48,129 nucleotides of DNA from positions 1 to 48,129 of the forward strand of contig JAFLST010000023.1 in NCBI GenBank assembly GCA_022510815.1, given 5' to 3'. This DNA is from Christensenellaceae bacterium. Lineage in GTDB: Bacteria > Bacillota > Clostridia > Christensenellales > Aristaeellaceae. This document shows positions 25,521-33,840 of the stretch, one piece after another. The notes under the pieces were generated by a model. That model was not told the DNA's origin. It was given only the letters and a program-made list of their open reading frames with translations, and searched no databases. How positions within the stretch are numbered: position 1 is the first letter of the stretch; each line of letters opens with the position of its first letter. Made by a program: the position numbers and the translations under genes.

Positions 25521-26279
25521 TTATTGTACCATATCCCAGATCATTTTGGCAAGCAGAAGCGCGAGCACCACCATCAGCATGCCCCGGATGAACCCGCCGC
25601 CGCGCCTGATCGTCATGCTTGCGCCCAGCAGGTTGCCCACGATGCCGCAGGCTGCCGCCGGAAGCCCCAGAAACAGCAGGACTTTCCCGGACATCAGCAG
25701 GGACGTGAGCGACGCGGCGTTGCTTGTGAGATTCACCAGCTTGGCGGTACCGCTGGCCATGACCGCTTCCATGCCCATCAGCGAGGTGAACAGCAGGATG
25801 AGGAAGGTGCCCGTGCCCGGCCCGATGAGGCCGTCGTAGAATCCCACGCACAGCCCGATGAGAAAGCTCACCGGCCTGTCCAGCCGCTCAGGGGTCAGCC
25901 GGCGACCGCCAAGGTTCTTTCTGCGCAGCACCACGACCGCCACCAGCGGGATCGCGGCGACCATCATCAGGCGGATTGCCTGCTCGGGGATGTGCTTGAG
26001 CAGCGCCGTACCCAGCCAGCTCCCGGGGAACGCGCCCAGCGCCGCCAGCAGCGCGGCTTTGCCATTCACCTCATGCCCGGCGAGAAAGCGCCCCGACGCC
26101 GCCAGTGTCCCCAGACAGGCGGAGAGCTTATTCGTCCCCGCGGCGGTCACGGGAGGCAATCCTGCCAGATAGTAGGCGGGCAGGCTGATGAGTCCGCCGC
26201 CCCCGGCCACCGAGTCCACAAAGCCCGCCAGAAACACCAGCGGGCATACGGTGAGCAGCATCTGCCAAGTGACTTGCAT
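25521..26279 (-). CDS. TSUP family (TauE/SafE) membrane permease
   Basis: A 252-residue integral membrane protein with about eight hydrophobic segments. The family signature is clear at the start, FLAGFVDSVAGGGGLISLPAYYLAGLPPVTAAGTNKLSA, and is repeated in the second half with GFYDGLIGPGTGTFL. This internal duplication is typical of the TauE/SafE (TSUP) family, which exports or imports small anions such as sulfite, sulfonates or sulfoacetate. The substrate here is unknown. It begins after lysC with GGAAGGA before the ATG. Its end carries the promoter of the downstream sigma and division cluster. Confidence 0.92.
   Translation of the reverse strand: MQVTWQMLLTVCPLVFLAGFVDSVAGGGGLISLPAYYLAGLPPVTAAGTNKLSACLGTLAASGRFLAGHEVNGKAALLAALGAFPGSWLGTALLKHIPEQAIRLMMVAAIPLVAVVVLRRKNLGGRRLTPERLDRPVSFLIGLCVGFYDGLIGPGTGTFLILLFTSLMGMEAVMASGTAKLVNLTSNAASLTSLLMSGKVLLFLGLPAAACGIVGNLLGASMTIRRGGGFIRGMLMVVLALLLAKMIWDMVQ
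25523..25552 (-). promoter_or_regulatory. Candidate promoter of the anti-sigma/sigma/division cluster
   Basis: Minus strand: -35 TTGCCA (25547-25552), 18-base spacer, -10 TACAAT (25523-25528). It lies within the last codons of the TSUP permease gene. Confidence 0.5.
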
Positions 26280-26305
26280 GGATCGTCCTTCCTTTGCGCC
26301 GCACG

Positions 26306-26357
26306 CGAAAGGGAGGAGCCTCGCAGCGCGGCAGTGACGCCGCTTGAAGCACCCTCC
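26306..26357 (-). terminator. Possible terminator after lysC
   Basis: On the minus strand, GGGAGG and CCTCCC close an inner GCGGC/GCCGC hairpin, followed by TTTCGC. The T tract is short, so read-through into the permease gene is possible. Confidence 0.4.
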
Positions 26358-26369
26358 CCGTTGCGTTTC

Positions 26370-27686
26370 TTATAATACGAATGCCCCGTAGATGGCCTGA
26401 ATCGTCGCCTCGAAGTCCTTGTCGTCCACGCCGACGATGATGGACAGCTCGCTGGAGCCCTGATCAATCATGCGGACGTTGATGCCCGCCTGACTCATGG
26501 CGGAGAACAGCCTCGCCGCGGTACCGCAGTTGTGCACCATGCCCCGGCCGACGGTGGCGATGATGGACATATTCTCGTGGACGGTGATGGTGTCCGGCTC
26601 GGTCAGCTCGATGATGCGGCTGATGACCTGATCGCGGCAGGGGGCCAGCGACTCGGAGGAGACCACCGCGCACATGGTGTCGATGCCTGTGGGCAGGTGC
26701 TCGAAGGAGATGCCGTATTCCTCCAGCACGCCCAGCATCCGGCGGCCAAAGCCCAGCTCGTTGTTCATCATGGCCTTCTCCACGGAGATGACCGTGAAGC
26801 CCTTGTGGCCCGCGATACCGGTGATGGTCGGCTGATCGCTGTTGTGGGGCAGGTTGACGCTGATGATGGTGCCGGGGTGCTCGGGACGGTTGGTGTTGCG
26901 GATATTGGTCGGGATGCCGGCCTTGTGCACCGGGAACATGGCGTCCTCGTGCAGCACGGATGCGCCCATGTAGGACAGCTCCCGCAGCTCCTTGTAGGTA
27001 ATGGCGCTGATCTCCCGGGGGTTCTTGACGATGCGGGGGTCGGCCATCAGGAAGCCGGACACGTCGGTCCAGTTCTCATAGACGTCCGCGCCCACAGCCC
27101 GGGCCACGATTGCGCCGGTGATGTCGCTGCCGCCGCGGGAGAAGGTCACGACGCTGCCGTCCGCCTTCGCGCCATAGAAGCCGGGAATGACCGCCGGCTC
27201 GCCGTCCGCGAGGCATTTCGCCATCAGCTCATTGGTGAGCTCCGGCTGGAACGCGCCCTTATCGTCAAAGCGCACCGCCTGCGCCGCGTCCACAAAGCGC
27301 CAGCCCATGTAATCGGCTAACAGCAGCCCGTTGAGGTACTCGCCACGGGAGGCGCAGTAGTCGGCGTTCGCTCCGGCGGCAATCTTCTCGTTGACCTCGT
27401 CCAGCGCCGCGCCCAGATCAACCTTCAGGCCCAGCTCCTCGGCGATGTCCATGTACCGCGCGGCGATCAGGTCAAAGGTCGGCTGGAAGTCCTCGCCCGC
27501 CGATGCCTGACGATGGCACTGGTACAGCAGGTCCGTGACCTTGTCGTCCTCCGGGAAGCGCCGCCCCGGTGCGGAGGGCACCACATACCGGCGCTGGCTG
27601 TCCATCAGCAGGATATCCCTGACCTTGGCAAACTGCTGCGCGTCCGCCAGCGAGCTCCCGCCGAACTTCGTCACGACTTTCCCCAT
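26370..27686 (-). CDS. lysC: Aspartate kinase
   Basis: A 438-residue enzyme that phosphorylates aspartate, the first step toward lysine, threonine, methionine and diaminopimelate. The catalytic domain begins KVVTKFGGSSLAD. The substrate and ATP segments are SRGGSDITGAIVARAVGADVYENWTDV near residue 185 and the MGASVLHEDA region near 240. Two ACT regulatory domains follow: GHKGFTVISVEKAMMNNELGFG and NMSIIATVGRGMVHNCGTAARLFSAM. Feedback control by an amino acid is therefore expected. The start is the ATG with GGAGGG 7 bases upstream. It has a near-consensus promoter and no recognised lysine riboswitch or T-box. Confidence 0.96.
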   Translation of the reverse strand: MGKVVTKFGGSSLADAQQFAKVRDILLMDSQRRYVVPSAPGRRFPEDDKVTDLLYQCHRQASAGEDFQPTFDLIAARYMDIAEELGLKVDLGAALDEVNEKIAAGANADYCASRGEYLNGLLLADYMGWRFVDAAQAVRFDDKGAFQPELTNELMAKCLADGEPAVIPGFYGAKADGSVVTFSRGGSDITGAIVARAVGADVYENWTDVSGFLMADPRIVKNPREISAITYKELRELSYMGASVLHEDAMFPVHKAGIPTNIRNTNRPEHPGTIISVNLPHNSDQPTITGIAGHKGFTVISVEKAMMNNELGFGRRMLGVLEEYGISFEHLPTGIDTMCAVVSSESLAPCRDQVISRIIELTEPDTITVHENMSIIATVGRGMVHNCGTAARLFSAMSQAGINVRMIDQGSSELSIIVGVDDKDFEATIQAIYGAFVL

Positions 27687-27727
27687 CAATGGTCCCTCCA
27701 TGCCGCTAAGGCCGTTTCGCGTCGTCT

Positions 27728-27756
27728 ATCATACAAAAATCCACATGACTTGTCAA
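27728..27756 (-). promoter_or_regulatory. Strong candidate promoter of lysC
   Basis: Minus strand: perfect -35 TTGACA (27751-27756), 17-base spacer, -10 TATGAT (27728-27733), about 40 bases before the start codon. Confidence 0.8.
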
Positions 27757-27789
27757 CCAAGGACAGGGAAAAATACAAAGAAAAGCCGC

Positions 27790-28302
27790 TTATCCCAGCC
27801 GCGCCAGCAGCACCACGTCCTGATAGGCGCCTCGGCGGAAGATTTCCCCCTTCAGCACGCCCTCCCGGACGAATCCGCAGTGCTCATAGCAGCGGATGGC
27901 CGCCTTGTTGAACGCCAGCACGCTCACCTTCAGCTTATGCAGGTTCATCTCCTGAAAGCAGAAGTCGCAGAGCAGCGCCATCGCTTCTTTGCCATACCCC
28001 CGGCCCCGGTAGGGCGCGCCGATCATGATCGCCAGCTCGCCGACGCGGTTCTTCCAGTCCAGCCGGGTCACGCCGCAGCGGCCCACCAGATAGCCCTCAG
28101 CATCCTCGATGGCGAATTGATACTCGCCGCGGGTGTAGCTCGTCTGCTGGCTGATCCACTGCTGCTCGTCGCCCATGGACGAGGGAAACGGGATCCCGCC
28201 CATCATGTCCAGCAGCGTGTCGTAGTCGTTCACAAAGGCATGCTCCGCGTCCAGATCCCCGGCCTCAAAGGCCCGCAGGCGGATGCGCTGTCCCTCCAGC
28301 AT
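27790..28302 (-). CDS. GNAT family N-acetyltransferase, RimJ/RimL-like
   Basis: A 170-residue GNAT protein of the RimJ/RimL subgroup, which acetylates amino groups of proteins or small molecules. It opens with EGQRIRLRAFEAGDL. The acetyl-CoA loop is APYRGRGYGKEAMALLCDFCFQEM near residue 93, and the typical NKAAIRCYEHCGFVREGVLK follows near 130. Base use matches the host, unlike the AT-rich GNAT gene at 10827. The start has GGAAGGAGG upstream, and the gene follows the PIG-L gene by about 49 bases on the same strand. The acceptor is unknown. Confidence 0.92.
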   Translation of the reverse strand: MLEGQRIRLRAFEAGDLDAEHAFVNDYDTLLDMMGGIPFPSSMGDEQQWISQQTSYTRGEYQFAIEDAEGYLVGRCGVTRLDWKNRVGELAIMIGAPYRGRGYGKEAMALLCDFCFQEMNLHKLKVSVLAFNKAAIRCYEHCGFVREGVLKGEIFRRGAYQDVVLLARLG

Positions 28303-28351
28303 GGTATGCGGCCTCCTTCCTATAGTTCAGTGTCTGCGCGGATGCTTTTCG

Positions 28352-29710
28352 CTATTCGCCGCGGGGCGTGATATGCTCGAACATGTCCTGCTTCTCCACG
28401 TCGACGCCCACGGTGGTGTGGAACAGCCCGAACAGGCTGCAGTCGGTGTCGCCTCCGTCATGAATCGAATAGTAGCTCTTGGTGTGCTGGGAAACGTGCT
28501 TCTCGAAGGCGATGGCGGCGACTTCCATGCTGTCCAGACCGCCGAAGCGGGCGAGGGGCACATGCCAGTCCATGGTGATCTGATTCTCCTCCCACAGGTG
28601 GAGGTAGACCTTGGGCACGAGCCATGTGCCGTAGAGCTCCGCCGTCTCGGGGAATTCCTCCGCCGAGGCCGCCGAAGCGATCGCGTCCCTGCCGGTCAGG
28701 GAGAGCGCCTTGTGCGCCCCATGGCCCGTTTCGCCGTTGTCGGCGTGCAGCACCACCACATCCGGCCTGTACTGCCGATAGAGCCGCACGATGTCGCCCT
28801 GCACCCGGCTCTGACCGCCCCATTCCTTGTAGACGGCCTGTGCGCTGCCGCTGGCCAGGTCAAAGTAGCTCAAAAACTCGGGGTAGATGTTCACGCCGCA
28901 GGCCCAGAGGCCGTCGCACAGCTCCAGACGGCGATAATAGCTGTTGTGCGCGCCGCAGGCCACCAGAACGTCCCGGCCCTGCTCGCCCGCATAGGTCGGC
29001 AGCAGTCCGCCGAACCACAGCAGCTCGTCGTCCGGATGTCCCGCGATGAGCAGCATATCAACCTTGTCCTCGGCCTTGCGCCAGACCTGTATGTCATCGG
29101 GCAGCTCGCCGGGGGTCAGGACGGTAATCTCGCTGATCTCCAGCTTCGTCTGGCCCTCGTCATCCCGGCTGATGATGCGGAAGTCCGCCGCGTCGGGGAT
29201 GGCGATGTACTGGGCCACGAAGTCCGCGTCGCAGGCTGCGACGGTGACCCAATCATCGCCCGAGGGCACCTGCACGGACACCGCCAGAGGCCACGATTTC
29301 CAGCGGATGAGAATGCCGCTGGCCGTCTTGCCCTCGGGCGCTGTGACCCGCAGCGAATGAACGCCGTTGCGCTTGGTGCTCTCCCAGTAGGTCTTGTAGA
29401 CGTTATCCTTGAGATGAAGCAGCTGCCGCGCGCCGGTATAGCCGTTGAGGGCGCATTCCAGCGTAATGTCCTCGGCGAGGACTGCGGGCTCGGGGGAAGG
29501 CGTCGCCGTGGGCGGCAGGGTGGCGGTCGGCTCAGCCGTCGGGGAGGGCCCGACAGACGGGGTGGACGTTTCCGGGGCGGGTATCTCCGCGACCGGGGCC
29601 GCCGTGATGGCAGGCTGCTCCGATTCCGCGGCGACGAGCGTCCGATCCGAGACCGGGCTAAGCGCAAACAGCGTCGTCAGCAGGCATGCCAGCAGCTTAT
29701 TTCCCACCAT
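28352..29710 (-). CDS. Secreted PIG-L family deacetylase with a beta-sandwich domain
   Basis: A 452-residue exported protein. A signal peptide at residues 1-29 is followed by a Pro/Thr/Ser-rich linker (30-78). A beta-sandwich segment at about 83-200 has the strand pattern of a discoidin (F5/8 type C) carbohydrate-binding domain. The PIG-L catalytic domain follows, with the zinc motif AGHPDDE (223-229) and HGAH (330-333). PIG-L enzymes remove acetyl groups from N-acetylglucosamine in glycolipids, mycothiol-like thiols or polysaccharides. An extracellular wall or glycan substrate is inferred. The ATG at 29710 has AGGAAGG upstream and overlaps comFC by 14 bases. Confidence 0.88.
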   Translation of the reverse strand: MVGNKLLACLLTTLFALSPVSDRTLVAAESEQPAITAAPVAEIPAPETSTPSVGPSPTAEPTATLPPTATPSPEPAVLAEDITLECALNGYTGARQLLHLKDNVYKTYWESTKRNGVHSLRVTAPEGKTASGILIRWKSWPLAVSVQVPSGDDWVTVAACDADFVAQYIAIPDAADFRIISRDDEGQTKLEISEITVLTPGELPDDIQVWRKAEDKVDMLLIAGHPDDELLWFGGLLPTYAGEQGRDVLVACGAHNSYYRRLELCDGLWACGVNIYPEFLSYFDLASGSAQAVYKEWGGQSRVQGDIVRLYRQYRPDVVVLHADNGETGHGAHKALSLTGRDAIASAASAEEFPETAELYGTWLVPKVYLHLWEENQITMDWHVPLARFGGLDSMEVAAIAFEKHVSQHTKSYYSIHDGGDTDCSLFGLFHTTVGVDVEKQDMFEHITPRGE

Positions 29711-30434
29711 CCTCAAGTCCTTCCTTTCTATGATTGCCCCGCTGCGCCGTCTGCGCGGCGGTGATGACCGTGACCGAGCAGGCGCCCGCGTCCAGCAGGC
29801 ATTCCGCGCAGGCGGTGGCCGTTGCCGAGGTGGTCAGCACATCGTCCACCAGCAGCACCGGGAAGCGCGGAGGCGCGTCGCAGGAGAATGCGCCCTGCAG
29901 CCGTGTCAGCCGGTCGGCGTGGGTCTGCCCGACCTGTGTGTCCGCGGCGATGGTTTCCGAGCGCGTCAGCAGCCGCCTGACGGGCAATGACAGTCTGCTG
30001 CCAACAGCCTCCGCCAGCCGTTCGCCGTGGTCGATACCGCGCTCCAGCCTCCGGTGCGCGGGCATGGTCGGCCAAGTGACCACCGTGTCCGGCGGGAGGC
30101 GCAGCGTCCGGGCCAGCTCGGCCATTCCTTCCGCCAGCACCTGCGCTGCGTCGGCAATGCCATGATATTTCAGCGCGTGAATCAGGTCGCGGGCCTCGTC
30201 GCGATACGTCCACACGGCCCGCAGCGTCGCGATGCCCGTCAGATCGCAGAAAACGCACTGACCGTCCTCCAGCGGGTGGCCGCAGATCTCGCAGACCGGG
30301 CCTTCCACCCGCAGACCGTCCAGCCTGTCCCGGCAAGGGTCGCAGAGATAGCCGCCGCGGGAGGGCCGCTGGCAGCACAGGCAGATGACCCGCTGGGGCC
30401 AGAGGGCTTCCTGCAAAAGCGATGCGAGCTTCAT
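29697..30434 (-). CDS. comFC: ComF family protein
   Basis: A 245-residue protein of the ComFC/GntX type. An N-terminal zinc ribbon (CLCCQRP...LCDPC near 18-35, and CEICGHP...CVFC near 48-64) precedes a phosphoribosyltransferase-like domain. The PRPP-binding motif VLLVDDVLTTSATATACAECL is near residue 195. ComFC is needed for DNA uptake during natural competence in Bacillus and is widespread in species not known to be competent. It overlaps recD2 by ATGA, so translation is coupled. ComFA was not seen in this window. Confidence 0.93.
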   Translation of the reverse strand: MKLASLLQEALWPQRVICLCCQRPSRGGYLCDPCRDRLDGLRVEGPVCEICGHPLEDGQCVFCDLTGIATLRAVWTYRDEARDLIHALKYHGIADAAQVLAEGMAELARTLRLPPDTVVTWPTMPAHRRLERGIDHGERLAEAVGSRLSLPVRRLLTRSETIAADTQVGQTHADRLTRLQGAFSCDAPPRFPVLLVDDVLTTSATATACAECLLDAGACSVTVITAAQTAQRGNHRKEGLEDGGK

Positions 30435-32662
30435 CGGGGCAGGAGTTGCGCCGTCTGACGCAGACGTTCGGCCAGCGCTGTGTAGCGGTGCAGGATGTGG
30501 TCGTTCTCCACCATCTGCCGCACAACCTCCTCCCGGCCCACCAGCACCACCAGCGACCGCGCGCGGGTCAGCGCTGTATAGAACAGGTTGCGGGTGAGCA
30601 GCATCGGCGGGCCGCCCGCCACCGGCATGACCACCACCGGGAACTCGCTGCCCTGACTCTTGTGCACGGACAGGCAGTAGGCCAGCTCGAGATTTTCCAG
30701 CTGGGTCGACTGATAGACGGCCTCCTTCTCCTCGTCAAAGCGCACGGTCAGCGCGTGCTCCTCGGTGTCGACCTCGGTAATGAAGCCCACGTCGCCGTTG
30801 AACACGCCCGCGCCGTCCTCCCAGCCCATGGAGGTCTCCCGCCGCCACTCAAGCTGATAATCGTTGCGGGTCTGCATGACCTTGTCGCCCAGCCGGAAGA
30901 CGGTCTCGCCGTACTGCAGCGACGGCTTGCGCGGAGACGGAGGATTCAGCGCCTCCTGCAGCATCACGTTGAGCGCCGCGACCCCGCATTCGCCCTTCTT
31001 GGCAGGGGCCAGCACCTGAATGTTCCGCACGGACTGAGCGATGCGCTCCTTTTCCTTGTAGCCGAGGAACTTCGGGAGCCGCTGGGTCGCCAGCGCCACG
31101 ATGCTCTGGGCCGCGTCCCGGAACATCTCCTTGCGCTCGAAGAAGAAATCGGTGCCCTTCTCGTTGAGCAGGGGCATCTCGCCATGGTTGATGCGGTGGG
31201 CGTTGACCACGATGCGGCTGGTCTCGCCCTGCCGGAAGATGTCCGTGAGCATGACCGACGGCACTGCGCCGCTGTCGAGGATATCCCCCAGCACATTGCC
31301 CGCGCCGACGGAGGGAAGCTGATCCGCGTCGCCCACGAGGATCAGGCGCGTGCCCGGCTCCATGGCCCGCAGGAGCGAGCGCATGAGCATCATGTCCACC
31401 ATCGACGCCTCGTCGACGATCACGCAGTCGCCCTCGATGGGGTTGTCCTGATTGCGGGAGAAGGAGCCCTCCTCGCCGCCGTACTCCAGCAGGCGGTGGA
31501 TGGTCTTCGCCTCGTAGCCCGTGGCCTCGGTCATGCGCTTGGCCGCGCGGCCCGTGGGGGCGCAGAGCACCACCTCGCCTTCCTCTGCCAGCAGGCGGAT
31601 GATGCACTGGATGATGGTCGTCTTGCCGGTGCCGGGGCCGCCGGTGATCACCAGCACGCCCTGCTCCATCGCGGTCATGATGGCCTCCCGCTGCCGGGGA
31701 CTGAAACGAATGCCCTGCCGCTTCTCAAAGCGGTCGATATCCTTGCCTGCGTGGCCGCTCCTGCCGGGGGCTAGCGACGCCATCAGCTCGCACAGCCGCT
31801 GGGCAACCTCCCGCTCGGCATTGTCGAAGGCCGGGAGGTACACACGCCGCTCCTCGCCCGCGCCCAGCAGCACCAGCTCCCGCAGCAGCGTCATGGTCTG
31901 CGCCTGACGGGCCACCAGTGCCTCGTCAATCCGCAGGAGCTGCGCGCCCCGGGCGATCAGCTCGGCTTCCGGCAGGTACACATGCCCCTGTCCGGCGGCG
32001 GCGTCCCGCAGGATGTATTTCAGCGCCGAAGCAATGCGCGCGTCGCTGTCCGGCGGAATACCCAGCGCGGTGCCGATGCGGTCGGCGGTCAGGAAGCCCA
32101 CGCCCTCCAGATCGTCGCAGAGGCGGTAGGGGTTTTCACGGATGACGGCGGGGGTGCGGTCGCCGTAGAGCTTGCTGATCTTGACGGAGAGCGTCGCGGG
32201 GATGCCGTAGGACTGCAGGAAGACCATCGCCTCCCGCGCGCCCTGCTGCTCCCGGTAGGCCTCGGCGATCTGCATCCAGCGCTTTTTGCCCATCTTGGGC
32301 ACTTCCTGAAGGCGCTCCGGGTGCTCGGACAGCACGGTCAGCGTCTCCTCGCCGAAGTAGCGCACGATCATCTTGGCGGTGCTCGGGCCGACGCCGCGGA
32401 TCAGCCCGCTGCCGAGGTAGCGCTCAATGCCCAGCAGGGTGGTGGGCTTTTGCAGCGCGCAGCCGGTGCACTTGAGCTGCCGACCATACTGCGGGTGCTC
32501 CACCCACTCGCCGGTAAAGACCGCCTGCTCGCCGGGGGTGAGCTCCGGGAGCGTGCCGACGACTGTCACCTCGTGGCGCCCGCTGCGGACCGTCACCACG
32601 GAGTAACCGTTCTCCTCGTTGCGGTAGATCGTCCCCAGCACGCTCGCCTCGACCTGCTCCAT
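30431..32662 (-). CDS. recD2: RecD2-type ATP-dependent DNA helicase
   Basis: A 743-residue superfamily 1 5'-3' helicase of the RecD2/YrrC type, which works without RecB or RecC. An N-terminal OB-like region is followed by helix-hairpin-helix repeats (LGSGLIRGVGPSTAKMIVRYFGE, LQEVPKMGKKR). Walker A is ITGGPGTGKTT near residue 340. Walker B is VIVDEASMVD near 410, and motif VI is LFYTALTRARSLVVLVG near 700. The SH3-like insert of this family (GVFNGDVGFI) is present. The start chosen is the ATG at 32662 with GAGGTGA upstream. A GTG nine bases earlier overlaps that ribosome site. Confidence 0.96.
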   Translation of the reverse strand: MEQVEASVLGTIYRNEENGYSVVTVRSGRHEVTVVGTLPELTPGEQAVFTGEWVEHPQYGRQLKCTGCALQKPTTLLGIERYLGSGLIRGVGPSTAKMIVRYFGEETLTVLSEHPERLQEVPKMGKKRWMQIAEAYREQQGAREAMVFLQSYGIPATLSVKISKLYGDRTPAVIRENPYRLCDDLEGVGFLTADRIGTALGIPPDSDARIASALKYILRDAAAGQGHVYLPEAELIARGAQLLRIDEALVARQAQTMTLLRELVLLGAGEERRVYLPAFDNAEREVAQRLCELMASLAPGRSGHAGKDIDRFEKRQGIRFSPRQREAIMTAMEQGVLVITGGPGTGKTTIIQCIIRLLAEEGEVVLCAPTGRAAKRMTEATGYEAKTIHRLLEYGGEEGSFSRNQDNPIEGDCVIVDEASMVDMMLMRSLLRAMEPGTRLILVGDADQLPSVGAGNVLGDILDSGAVPSVMLTDIFRQGETSRIVVNAHRINHGEMPLLNEKGTDFFFERKEMFRDAAQSIVALATQRLPKFLGYKEKERIAQSVRNIQVLAPAKKGECGVAALNVMLQEALNPPSPRKPSLQYGETVFRLGDKVMQTRNDYQLEWRRETSMGWEDGAGVFNGDVGFITEVDTEEHALTVRFDEEKEAVYQSTQLENLELAYCLSVHKSQGSEFPVVVMPVAGGPPMLLTRNLFYTALTRARSLVVLVGREEVVRQMVENDHILHRYTALAERLRQTAQLLPR

Positions 32663-32686
32663 CCTGCTCACCTCACAATCCGTTCA

Positions 32687-32715
32687 ATTATATCACCATG
32701 CGCGGAAAATGAAAA
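32687..32715 (-). promoter_or_regulatory. Candidate promoter of the recD2 operon
   Basis: Minus strand: -35 TTTTCA (32710-32715, weak), 17-base spacer, -10 TATAAT (32687-32692). Confidence 0.5.
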
Positions 32716-32728
32716 TGCTTTTTTTGAC

Positions 32729-32760
32729 AAAAAAAGCCCTGCGCCACGAGGGCACAGGGC
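32729..32760 (-). terminator. Terminator after thiT
   Basis: GCCCTGCGCC (32736-32745) pairs with GGCACAGGGC (32751-32760), with one mismatch. It is followed on the minus strand by seven T (A7 at 32729-32735). Confidence 0.88.
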
Positions 32761-32771
32761 AGTTCGCGCGT

Positions 32772-33521
32772 TTACTTGACCTTGCGCAGCTCCTTGACGA
32801 GCCGCGGGCCGATCAGCAGGGCGACGATCACGGTGATGACGCACTCAGCCGCCATATAGGAGCCGTTGTAGCTCAGCGAGTACACCATGGGGGACATACC
32901 CTCGGGAGCCCACTGACCGAAGAAGATCACACCGCTGGCGACCGCCGCAATAAAGCGGCCAATGCAGGCCACCACCGTGCCGGCGGTCAGGCCGATCAGG
33001 TCATTCGAGGACTTGCTGAACAGGCCAGCCAGACCGATGACGCCAAAGGCCACGGGGTAGTCCAGCAGGAACTGCGGGATGCTGATGACGTAGGGATCGA
33101 GGATGCACTGCAGGATGCCATGAATCACGCCGAGGGTCAGGCCGGGGCCCACGCCGTAGACATAGGCGAAGAGGATGATCGGCAGCATGCTGACCACGGT
33201 GATGGAGCCGCCCTGCGGCAGCTCGAAGACCTTGATCATCGAGAGCACGCTGCTCAGCGCCATGCAGATCGCGCCGAGGGAGAGCATCTTGGTGGTCCAG
33301 ACGGTCTTCTTCTCGCCCTTGACCAGACGGTAGACGACGATGCCGCCGATGAGCAGCACGGCCAGCAGCACCCAGCCCCAAGTGGGCATTCCGGCGAACT
33401 TCTTGAAAGCGGTCTGGAACCAGCTCGGGGAGGCCTTGGCGGCTTCCTCGACGATTTCGGTCGCTTCCTCAGCGACCTCGGCGGCTTCTTCAGCTAGCGC
33501 GGCAGGGAACAGGAAATCCAT
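32772..33521 (-). CDS. thiT: Thiamine ECF transporter substrate-binding subunit ThiT, with N-terminal extension
   Basis: A 249-residue S component of an energy-coupling-factor transporter that captures thiamine at the membrane. The core (about residues 75-245) has the family's six hydrophobic segments and motifs TKMLSLGAICMALSSVLSMIKVF, QFLLDYPVAFGVIGLAGLF and YNGSYM. The first 70 residues are extra: an acidic Ala/Glu-rich stretch (8-30) and one more hydrophobic helix (about 49-67). The shared EcfA/EcfA'/EcfT module is not in the window, so energy must come from subunits encoded elsewhere. A TPP riboswitch and terminator precede it, so it is repressed by thiamine pyrophosphate. AAGGAGG precedes the ATG. 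Confidence 0.92.
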   Translation of the reverse strand: MDFLFPAALAEEAAEVAEEATEIVEEAAKASPSWFQTAFKKFAGMPTWGWVLLAVLLIGGIVVYRLVKGEKKTVWTTKMLSLGAICMALSSVLSMIKVFELPQGGSITVVSMLPIILFAYVYGVGPGLTLGVIHGILQCILDPYVISIPQFLLDYPVAFGVIGLAGLFSKSSNDLIGLTAGTVVACIGRFIAAVASGVIFFGQWAPEGMSPMVYSLSYNGSYMAAECVITVIVALLIGPRLVKELRKVK

Positions 33522-33561
33522 AGGTCATTCCTCCTTTTGTGTTCGACTCGCATCCGGGCAA

Positions 33562-33585
33562 CAAAAAACCCGCGAATGTCGCGGG
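33562..33585 (-). terminator. Riboswitch-controlled terminator before thiT
   Basis: CCCGCGA/TCGCGGG hairpin (33569-33585) with six T on the minus strand (A6 at 33563-33568). It lies between the TPP aptamer and thiT. Confidence 0.88.
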
Positions 33586-33632
33586 AAAGCAGGATGACCT
33601 GATGGTCACGCAGGCGCAATAAGGCCCGCGCT

Positions 33633-33726
33633 CCGCTTCCCTACGGTAGGATGATCTACAACAGGTTCCAAGGGTCGGACGCGCACGTCCATCTCAGCGG
33701 CCTGCGGGCCGCCCCCCTAGCGGTGG
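33633..33726 (-). promoter_or_regulatory. TPP riboswitch aptamer
   Basis: The minus strand carries the thiamine-pyrophosphate aptamer signatures in order: a closing stem with CCGCTAGGGG, CGCTGAGA, GACCCTTGGAACCTG and GTAGGGAAGCGG. A terminator follows before thiT. TPP binding should favour termination. Confidence 0.95.
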
Positions 33727-33744
33727 ATGCGATTGTCAGGTGCT

Positions 33745-33773
33745 ATTATACGCACGGGCGGCGCGGATGTCAA
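33745..33773 (-). promoter_or_regulatory. Consensus promoter of the TPP riboswitch-thiT unit
   Basis: Minus strand: -35 TTGACA (33768-33773), 17-base spacer, -10 TATAAT (33745-33750). Both hexamers are perfect. Confidence 0.88.
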
Positions 33774-33778
33774 GCGGT

Positions 33779-33807
33779 TTGTCAAACGGGATGTTTTGTG
33801 CTATGCT
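33779..33807 (+). promoter_or_regulatory. Candidate promoter of the yfbR-like gene
   Basis: -35 TTGTCA (33779-33784), 17-base spacer, -10 TATGCT (33802-33807). Its -35 lies 5 bases from the -35 of the divergent thiT promoter. Confidence 0.6.
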
Positions 33808-33840
33808 AATAGACACTCCATAGTTAAGGAAGGAAATGAC

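Noticed and set aside
30422-31774. 450-codon plus-strand frame opposite recD2
   Set aside because: Shadow of recD2. The translation is rich in His, Leu, Arg and Ala with no motifs.
33727-33840. N-terminal extension of the yfbR-like gene by 38 codons
   Set aside because: It crosses the gene's own promoter and the divergent thiT promoter, and the ATG at 33841 has a strong ribosome site.
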